From Rhynchopus sp. YZ270_cl-10 (lineage: Eukaryota; Euglenozoa; Diplonemea; Diplonemida; Diplonemidae), in the NCBI GenBank assembly GCA_964035575.1, contig OZ037895.1:1178001-1242000 (forward strand): a stretch of DNA of 64,000 nt, in the 5' to 3' direction. Shown piece by piece: positions 54,501 to 64,000 of this stretch. The notes below the pieces were generated by a model. That model worked only from the letters and a program-made list of their open reading frames with translations, was not told the origin of the DNA and ran no database searches. The translations under genes and the position numbers were made by a program. Every line of letters starts with the position of its first letter. Positions within the stretch are counted from its first letter, which is position 1.

Positions 54501-57500
54501 CCGAATACCAGGCCGTATTTTCAAAAAGTTGATAATCCCAGTATATGGTATGGCCCTGTGGTACGAAATTTTTGGCCGAAAAAATCGACCAAAAAATCGT
54601 CATTTTTCGGGGTCACGGTGACAAAAAGTTGCATTTTTTCACGAAAAATGGTCGGAATGTGACTTGAATGGGCTCTAATGGGTATATTATGCACATAACA
54701 TACCTAAATTATGTCGATATTTCACCGGCGGAGCCGAAAAAATCGATTTTCAGGGTGTGCAAAACTGTAAAAATGACGAAAATCGGAAAAATGACGATTT
54801 TTTGGTCAAAATATTTTTCACAGAAAATCGAATTTTACTATTAAGATTGGCTTTCGGCATGACCCAGTAAGGTTACTATGGGCCCCATGGGACATATACA
54901 CCCGAATACCAGGCCGTATTTTCAAAAAGTTGATAATCCCAGTATATGGTATGGCCCTGTGGTACGAAATTTTTGGCCGAAAAAATCGACCAAAAAATCG
55001 TCATTTTTCGGGGTCACGGTGACAAAAAGTTGCATTTTTTCACGAAAAATGGTCGGAATGTGACTTGAATGGGCTCTAATGGGTATATTATGCACATAAC
55101 ATACCTAAATTATGTCGATATTTCACCGGCGGAGCCGAAAAAATCGATTTTCAGGGTGTGCAAAACTGTAAAAATGACGAAAATCGGAAAAATGACGATT
55201 TTTTGGTCAAAATATTTTTCACAGAAAATCGAATTTTACTATTAAGATTGGCTTTCGGCATGACCCAGTAAGGTTACTATGGGCCCCATGGGACATATAC
55301 ACCCGAATACCAGGCCGTATTTTCAGAAAGTTGATAATCCCAGTATATGGTATGGCCCTGTGGTACGAAATTTTTGGCCGAAAAAATCGACCAAAAAATC
55401 GTCATTTTTCGGGGTCACGGTGACAAAAAGTTGCATTTTTTCACGAAAAATGGTCGGAATGTGACTTGAATGGGCTCTAATGGGTATATTATGCACATAA
55501 CATACCTAAATTATGTCGATATTTCACCGGCGGAGCCGAAAAAATCGATTTTCAGGGTGTGCAAAACTGTAAAAATGACGAAAATCGGAAAAATGACGAT
55601 TTTTTGGTCAAAATATTTTTCACAGAAAATCGAATTTTACTATTAAGATTGGCTTTCGGCATGACCCAGTAAGGTTACTATGGGCCCCATGGGACATATA
55701 CACCCGAATACCAGGCCGTATTTTCAAAAAGTTGATAATCCCAGTATATGGTATGGCCCTGTGGTACGAAATTTTTGGCCGAAAAAATCGACCAAAAAAT
55801 CGTCATTTTTCGGGGTCACGGTGACAAAAAGTTGCATTTTTTCACGAAAAATGGTCGGAATGTGACTTGAATGGGCTCTAATGGGTATATTATGCACATA
55901 ACATACCTAAATTATGTCGATATTTCACCGGCGGAGCCGAAAAAATCGATTTTCAGGGTGTGCAAAACTGTAAAAATGACGAAAATCGGAAAAATGACGA
56001 TTTTTTGGTCAAAATATTTTTCACAGAAAATCGAATTTTACTATTAAGATTGGCTTTCGGCATGACCCAGTAAGGTTACTATGGGCCCCATGGGACATAT
56101 ACACCCGAATACCAGGCCGTATTTTCAGAAAGTTGATAATCCCAGTATATGGTATGGCCCTGTGGTACGAAATTTTTGGCCGAAAAAATCGACCAAAAAA
56201 TCGTCATTTTTCGGGGTCACGGTGACAAAAAGTTGCATTTTTTCACGAAAAATGGTCGGAATGTGACTTGAATGGGCTCTAATGGGTATATTATGCACAT
56301 AACATACCTAAATTATGTCGATATTTCACCGGCGGAGCCGAAAAAATCGATTTTCAGGGTGTGCAAAACTGTAAAAATGACGAAAATCGGAAAAATGACG
56401 ATTTTTTGGTCAAAATATTTTTCACAGAAAATCGAATTTTACTATTAAGATTGGCTTTCGGCATGACCCAGTAAGGTTACTATGGGCCCCATGGGACATA
56501 TACACCCGAATACCAGGCCGTATTTTCAGAAAGTTGATAATCCCAGTATATGGTATGGCCCTGTGGTACGAAATTTTTGGCCGAAAAAATCGACCAAAAA
56601 ATCGTCATTTTTCGGGGTCACGGTGACAAAAAGTTGCATTTTTTCACGAAAAATGGTCGGAATGTGACTTGAATGGGCTCTAATGGGTATATTATGCACA
56701 TAACATACCTAAATTATGTCGATATTTCACCGGCGGAGCCGAAAAAATCGATTTTCAGGGTGTGCAAAACTGTAAAAATGACGAAAATCGGAAAAATGAC
56801 GATTTTTTGGTCAAAATATTTTTCACAGAAAATCGAATTTTACTATTAAGATTGGCTTTCGGCATGACCCAGTAAGGTTACTATGGGCCCCATGGGACAT
56901 ATACACCCGAATACCAGGCCGTATTTTCAAAAAGTTGATAATCCCAGTATATGGTATGGCCCTGTGGTACGAAATTTTTGGCCGAAAAAATCGACCAAAA
57001 AATCGTCATTTTTCGGGGTCACGGTGACAAAAAGTTGCATTTTTTCACGAAAAATGGTCGGAATGTGACTTGAATGGGCTCTAATGGGTATATTATGCAC
57101 ATAACATACCTAAATTATGTCGATATTTCACCGGCGGAGCCGAAAAAATCGATTTTCAGGGTGTGCAAAACTGTAAAAATGACGAAAATCGGAAAAATGA
57201 CGATTTTTTGGTCAAAATATTTTTCACAGAAAATCGAATTTTACTATTAAGATTGGCTTTCGGCATGACCCAGTAAGGTTACTATGGGCCCCATGGGACA
57301 TATACACCCGAATACCAGGCCGTATTTTCAAAAAGTTGATAATCCCAGTATATGGTATGGCCCTGTGGTACGAAATTTTTGGCCGAAAAAATCGACCAAA
57401 AAATCGTCATTTTTCGGGGTCACGGTGACAAAAAGTTGCATTTTTTCACGAAAAATGGTCGGAATGTGACTTGAATGGGCTCTAATGGGTATATTATGCA

Positions 57501-60500
57501 CATAACATACCTAAATTATGTCGATATTTCACCGGCGGAGCCGAAAAAATCGATTTTCAGGGTGTGCAAAACTGTAAAAATGACGAAAATCGGAAAAATG
57601 ACGATTTTTTGGTCAAAATATTTTTCACAGAAAATCGAATTTTACTATTAAGATTGGCTTTCGGCATGACCCAGTAAGGTTACTATGGGCCCCATGGGAC
57701 ATATACACCCGAATACCAGGCCGTATTTTCAGAAAGTTGATAATCCCAGTATATGGTATGGCCCTGTGGTACGAAATTTTTGGCCGAAAAAATCGACCAA
57801 AAAATCGTCATTTTTCGGGGTCACGGTGACAAAAAGTTGCATTTTTTCACGAAAAATGGTCGGAATGTGACTTGAATGGGCTCTAATGGGTATATTATGC
57901 ACATAACATACCTAAATTATGTCGATATTTCACCGGCGGAGCCGAAAAAATCGATTTTCAGGGTGTGCAAAACTGTAAAAATGACGAAAATCGGAAAAAT
58001 GACGATTTTTTGGTCAAAATATTTTTCACAGAAAATCGAATTTTACTATTAAGATTGGCTTTCGGCATGACCCAGTAAGGTTACTATGGGCCCCATGGGA
58101 CATATACACCCGAATACCAGGCCGTATTTTCAAAAAGTTGATAATCCCAGTATATGGTATGGCCCTGTGGTACGAAATTTTTGGCCGAAAAAATCGACCA
58201 AAAAATCGTCATTTTTCGGGGTCACGGTGACAAAAAGTTGCATTTTTTCACGAAAAATGGTCGGAATGTGACTTGAATGGGCTCTAATGGGTATATTATG
58301 CACATAACATACCTAAATTATGTCGATATTTCACCGGCGGAGCCGAAAAAATCGATTTTCAGGGTGTGCAAAACTGTAAAAATGACGAAAATCGGAAAAA
58401 TGACGATTTTTTGGTCAAAATATTTTTCACAGAAAATCGAATTTTACTATTAAGATTGGCTTTCGGCATGACCCAGTAAGGTTACTATGGGCCCCATGGG
58501 ACATATACACCCGAATACCAGGCCGTATTTTCAAAAAGTTGATAATCCCAGTATATGGTATGGCCCTGTGGTACGAAATTTTTGGCCGAAAAAATCGACC
58601 AAAAAATCGTCATTTTTCGGGGTCACGGTGACAAAAAGTTGCATTTTTTCACGAAAAATGGTCGGAATGTGACTTGAATGGGCTCTAATGGGTATATTAT
58701 GCACATAACATACCTAAATTATGTCGATATTTCACCGGCGGAGCCGAAAAAATCGATTTTCAGGGTGTGCAAAACTGTAAAAATGACGAAAATCGGAAAA
58801 ATGACGATTTTTTGGTCAAAATATTTTTCACAGAAAATCGAATTTTACTATTAAGATTGGCTTTCGGCATGACCCAGTAAGGTTACTATGGGCCCCATGG
58901 GACATATACACCCGAATACCAGGCCGTATTTTCAAAAAGTTGATAATCCCAGTATATGGTATGGCCCTGTGGTACGAAATTTTTGGCCGAAAAAATCGAC
59001 CAAAAAATCGTCATTTTTCGGGGTCACGGTGACAAAAAGTTGCATTTTTTCACGAAAAATGGTCGGAATGTGACTTGAATGGGCTCTAATGGGTATATTA
59101 TGCACATAACATACCTAAATTATGTCGATATTTCACCGGCGGAGCCGAAAAAATCGATTTTCAGGGTGTGCAAAACTGTAAAAATGACGAAAATCGGAAA
59201 AATGACGATTTTTTGGTCAAAATATTTTTCACAGAAAATCGAATTTTACTATTAAGATTGGCTTTCGGCATGACCCAGTAAGGTTACTATGGGCCCCATG
59301 GGACATATACACCCGAATACCAGGCCGTATTTTCAAAAAGTTGATAATCCCAGTATATGGTATGGCCCTGTGGTACGAAATTTTTGGCCGAAAAAATCGA
59401 CCAAAAAATCGTCATTTTTCGGGGTCACGGTGACAAAAAGTTGCATTTTTTCACGAAAAATGGTCGGAATGTGACTTGAATGGGCTCTAATGGGTATATT
59501 ATGCACATAACATACCTAAATTATGTCGATATTTCACCGGCGGAGCCGAAAAAATCGATTTTCAGGGTGTGCAAAACTGTAAAAATGACGAAAATCGGAA
59601 AAATGACGATTTTTTGGTCAAAATATTTTTCACAGAAAATCGAATTTTACTATTAAGATTGGCTTTCGGCATGACCCAGTAAGGTTACTATGGGCCCCAT
59701 GGGACATATACACCCGAATACCAGGCCGTATTTTCAAAAAGTTGATAATCCCAGTATATGGTATGGCCCTGTGGTACGAAATTTTTGGCCGAAAAAATCG
59801 ACCAAAAAATCGTCATTTTTCGGGGTCACGGTGACAAAAAGTTGCATTTTTTCACGAAAAATGGTCGGAATGTGACTTGAATGGGCTCTAATGGGTATAT
59901 TATGCACATAACATACCTAAATTATGTCGATATTTCACCGGCGGAGCCGAAAAAATCGATTTTCAGGGTGTGCAAAACTGTAAAAATGACGAAAATCGGA
60001 AAAATGACGATTTTTTGGTCAAAATATTTTTCACAGAAAATCGAATTTTACTATTAAGATTGGCTTTCGGCATGACCCAGTAAGGTTACTATGGGCCCCA
60101 TGGGACATATACACCCGAATACCAGGCCGTATTTTCAAAAAGTTGATAATCCCAGTATATGGTATGGCCCTGTGGTACGAAATTTTTGGCCGAAAAAATC
60201 GACCAAAAAATCGTCATTTTTCGGGGTCACGGTGACAAAAAGTTGCATTTTTTCACGAAAAATGGTCGGAATGTGACTTGAATGGGCTCTAATGGGTATA
60301 TTATGCACATAACATACCTAAATTATGTCGATATTTCACCGGCGGAGCCGAAAAAATCGATTTTCAGGGTGTGCAAAACTGTAAAAATGACGAAAATCGG
60401 AAAAATGACGATTTTTTGGTCAAAATATTTTTCACAGAAAATCGAATTTTACTATTAAGATTGGCTTTCGGCATGACCCAGTAAGGTTACTATGGGCCCC

Positions 60501-63500
60501 ATGGGACATATACACCCGAATACCAGGCCGTATTTTCAAAAAGTTGATAATCCCAGTATATGGTATGGCCCTGTGGTACGAAATTTTTGGCCGAAAAAAT
60601 CGACCAAAAAATCGTCATTTTTCGGGGTCACGGTGACAAAAAGTTGCATTTTTTCACGAAAAATGGTCGGAATGTGACTTGAATGGGCTCTAATGGGTAT
60701 ATTATGCACATAACATACCTAAATTATGTCGATATTTCACCGGCGGAGCCGAAAAAATCGATTTTCAGGGTGTGCAAAACTGTAAAAATGACGAAAATCG
60801 GAAAAATGACGATTTTTTGGTCAAAATATTTTTCACAGAAAATCGAATTTTACTATTAAGATTGGCTTTCGGCATGACCCAGTAAGGTTACTATGGGCCC
60901 CATGGGACATATACACCCGAATACCAGGCCGTATTTTCAAAAAGTTGATAATCCCAGTATATGGTATGGCCCTGTGGTACGAAATTTTTGGCCGAAAAAA
61001 TCGACCAAAAAATCGTCATTTTTCGGGGTCACGGTGACAAAAAGTTGCATTTTTTCACGAAAAATGGTCGGAATGTGACTTGAATGGGCTCTAATGGGTA
61101 TATTATGCACATAACATACCTAAATTATGTCGATATTTCACCGGCGGAGCCGAAAAAATCGATTTTCAGGGTGTGCAAAACTGTAAAAATGACGAAAATC
61201 GGAAAAATGACGATTTTTTGGTCAAAATATTTTTCACAGAAAATCGAATTTTACTATTAAGATTGGCTTTCGGCATGACCCAGTAAGGTTACTATGGGCC
61301 CCATGGGACATATACACCCGAATACCAGGCCGTATTTTCAAAAAGTTGATAATCCCAGTATATGGTATGGCCCTGTGGTACGAAATTTTTGGCCGAAAAA
61401 ATCGACCAAAAAATCGTCATTTTTCGGGGTCACGGTGACAAAAAGTTGCATTTTTTCACGAAAAATGGTCGGAATGTGACTTGAATGGGCTCTAATGGGT
61501 ATATTATGCACATAACATACCTAAATTATGTCGATATTTCACCGGCGGAGCCGAAAAAATCGATTTTCAGGGTGTGCAAAACTGTAAAAATGACGAAAAT
61601 CGGAAAAATGACGATTTTTTGGTCAAAATATTTTTCACAGAAAATCGAATTTTACTATTAAGATTGGCTTTCGGCATGACCCAGTAAGGTTACTATGGGC
61701 CCCATGGGACATATACACCCGAATACCAGGCCGTATTTTCAAAAAGTTGATAATCCCAGTATATGGTATGGCCCTGTGGTACGAAATTTTTGGCCGAAAA
61801 AATCGACCAAAAAATCGTCATTTTTCGGGGTCACGGTGACAAAAAGTTGCATTTTTTCACGAAAAATGGTCGGAATGTGACTTGAATGGGCTCTAATGGG
61901 TATATTATGCACATAACATACCTAAATTATGTCGATATTTCACCGGCGGAGCCGAAAAAATCGATTTTCAGGGTGTGCAAAACTGTAAAAATGACGAAAA
62001 TCGGAAAAATGACGATTTTTTGGTCAAAATATTTTTCACAGAAAATCGAATTTTACTATTAAGATTGGCTTTCGGCATGACCCAGTAAGGTTACTATGGG
62101 CCCCATGGGACATATACACCCGAATACCAGGCCGTATTTTCAAAAAGTTGATAATCCCAGTATATGGTATGGCCCTGTGGTACGAAATTTTTGGCCGAAA
62201 AAATCGACCAAAAAATCGTCATTTTTCGGGGTCACGGTGACAAAAAGTTGCATTTTTTCACGAAAAATGGTCGGAATGTGACTTGAATGGGCTCTAATGG
62301 GTATATTATGCACATAACATACCTAAATTATGTCGATATTTCACCGGCGGAGCCGAAAAAATCGATTTTCAGGGTGTGCAAAACTGTAAAAATGACGAAA
62401 ATCGGAAAAATGACGATTTTTTGGTCAAAATATTTTTCACAGAAAATCGAATTTTACTATTAAGATTGGCTTTGGGCATGACCCAGTAAGGTTACTATGG
62501 GCCCCATGGGACATATACACCCGAATACCAGGCCGTATTTTCAAAAAGTTGATAATCCCAGTATATGGTATGGCCCTGTGGTACGAAATTTTTGGCCGAA
62601 AAAATCGACCAAAAAATCGTCATTTTTCGGGGTCACGGTGACAAAAAGTTGCATTTTTTCACGAAAAATGGTCGGAATGTGACTTGAATGGGCTCTAATG
62701 GGTATATTATGCACATAACATACCTAAATTATGTCGATATTTCACCGGCGGAGCCGAAAAAATCGATTTTCAGGGTGTGCAAAACTGTAAAAATGACGAA
62801 AATCGGAAAAATGACGATTTTTTGGTCAAAATATTTTTCACAGAAAATCGAATTTTACTATTAAGATTGGCTTTCGGCATGACCCAGTAAGGTTACTATG
62901 GGCCCCATGGGACATATACACCCGAATACCAGGCCGTATTTTCAAAAAGTTGATAATCCCAGTATATGGTATGGCCCTGTGGTACGAAATTTTTGGCCGA
63001 AAAAATCGACCAAAAAATCGTCATTTTTCGGGGTCACGGTGACAAAAAGTTGCATTTTTTCACGAAAAATGGTCGGAATGTGACTTGAATGGGCTCTAAT
63101 GGGTATATTATGCACATAACATACCTAAATTATGTCGATATTTCACCGGCGGAGCCGAAAAAATCGATTTTCAGGGTGTGCAAAACTGTAAAAATGACGA
63201 AAATCGGAAAAATGACGATTTTTTGGTCAAAATATTTTTCACAGAAAATCGAATTTTACTATTAAGATTGGCTTTCGGCATGACCCAGTAAGGTTACTAT
63301 GGGCCCCATGGGACATATACACCCGAATACCAGGCCGTATTTTCAAAAAGTTGATAATCCCAGTATATGGTATGGCCCTGTGGTACGAAATTTTTGGCCG
63401 AAAAAATCGACCAAAAAATCGTCATTTTTCGGGGTCACGGTGACAAAAAGTTGCATTTTTTCACGAAAAATGGTCGGAATGTGACTTGAATGGGCTCTAA

Positions 63501-64000
63501 TGGGTATATTATGCACATAACATACCTAAATTATGTCGATATTTCACCGGCGGAGCCGAAAAAATCGATTTTCAGGGTGTGCAAAACTGTAAAAATGACG
63601 AAAATCGGAAAAATGACGATTTTTTGGTCAAAATATTTTTCACAGAAAATCGAATTTTACTATTAAGATTGGCTTTCGGCATGACCCAGTAAGGTTACTA
63701 TGGGCCCCATGGGACATATACACCCGAATACCAGGCCGTATTTTCAAAAAGTTGATAATCCCAGTATATGGTATGGCCCTGTGGTACGAAATTTTTGGCC
63801 GAAAAAATCGACCAAAAAATCGTCATTTTTCGGGGTCACGGTGACAAAAAGTTGCATTTTTTCACGAAAAATGGTCGGAATGTGACTTGAATGGGCTCTA
63901 ATGGGTATATTATGCACATAACATACCTAAATTATGTCGATATTTCACCGGCGGAGCCGAAAAAATCGATTTTCAGGGTGTGCAAAACTGTAAAAATGAC

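Larger units (their letters stand above)
27748..64000 (+). repeat. 401-bp satellite array, about 85 monomers, continuing past the window
   Basis: From 28133 onward the same 401-bp unit repeats with almost no change. The edge monomer (27748 on) is partial and carries a 15-bp duplication of TATGGCCCTATGG type. Variants are few: CAAAAAG versus CAGAAAG after GTATTTT, TTAGG versus TTAAG before ATTGGC, GGTTGG at 46631 and 47834, and TTTGGGC at 62473. Each unit contains a perfect 22-bp inverted repeat (28243-28264 with 28442-28463 in the first full unit), many AAAAATCG motifs and the near-palindrome GTCACGGTGAC. A 61-codon frame recurs in each unit but has no coding signature. Two identical TIR elements interrupt the array. 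A centromeric, pericentromeric or subtelomeric position is possible but not shown. Confidence 0.98.

Noticed and set aside
28133-63885. A 61-codon frame (MGPMGHIHPNTRPYF...) repeated in every satellite monomer
   Set aside because: It is conserved only because the DNA is conserved. There is no domain or start context, and two monomers are broken by the TIR element. The solitary diverged copy at 6017-6208 gives a different peptide.
27748-64000. CRISPR-like repeat array
   Set aside because: Units of 401 bp are directly tandem with no variable spacers, and the DNA is eukaryotic.
1-64000. tRNA, rRNA or other structured RNA genes
   Set aside because: I saw no cloverleaf with A and B boxes and no rRNA core sequence while reading. 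A covariance-model scan was not possible here.

Overview
The window is nuclear DNA of a eukaryote. It has a short GT-AG intron in a clear RPB11 gene, an N-myristoylation-type RING-H2 protein, a non-LTR retrotransposon with poly(A) ends, several terminal-inverted-repeat (TIR) elements with target site duplications (TSDs), and a large satellite block. The small introns, long homopolymer T/A runs between genes and the retrotransposon type fit a protist or alga. I cannot place it more finely from the sequence.

Layout. 1-9,300 is the gene-bearing arm. It holds a 1,138-residue coiled-coil rod protein (2265-5681), RPB11 of RNA polymerase II (7806-8287, two exons) and a small RING-H2 protein (8542-8949), all on the + strand and separated by T-rich spacers, foldback elements and small TIR elements. 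9,440-13,170 is an element nest: a 263-bp MITE, then a 2.65-kb element with long TIRs and a TTTGTT TSD. That element carries a 29-bp-arm perfect hairpin, two adjoining microsatellites and a 909-bp GGGCGAA-rich element, and it splits what looks like a small minus-strand gene. 13,175-19,173 is about 6 kb of an apparently unbroken 8-bp tandem repeat (CTTAGCTC).

19,256-25,981 holds a 5'-truncated non-LTR retrotransposon on the minus strand: RT plus a restriction-like endonuclease, then a frame with an OTU protease-like domain and a zinc cluster, then a third frame and a 3' region ending in poly(A). Beside it, in opposite orientation, lies a second copy of only the last 0.56 kb, so the pair looks like one element with 560-bp TIRs. 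GTGCACAGG motifs crowd the junctions. 26,021-27,362 is a TIR element with a 9-bp TSD that encloses a second 8-bp array (CATCATGT/CATCATGC).

27,748-64,000 and beyond is a highly homogeneous 401-bp satellite, about 85 monomers in the window. It is interrupted twice, 4,751 bp apart, by apparently identical copies of a 1,135-bp TIR element at the same monomer position. That spacing equals nine monomers plus the element plus its 7-bp target duplication, so one insertion was copied along with its satellite surroundings. A diverged single piece of the same satellite lies inside a separate 557-bp TIR element at 5967-6523, which hints at how the satellite arose.

The three convincing host genes are unrelated in function and need not be coregulated. 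Most of the window is repeat biology: nested insertions, array expansion and homogenisation. No tRNA, rRNA or CRISPR array was recognised.
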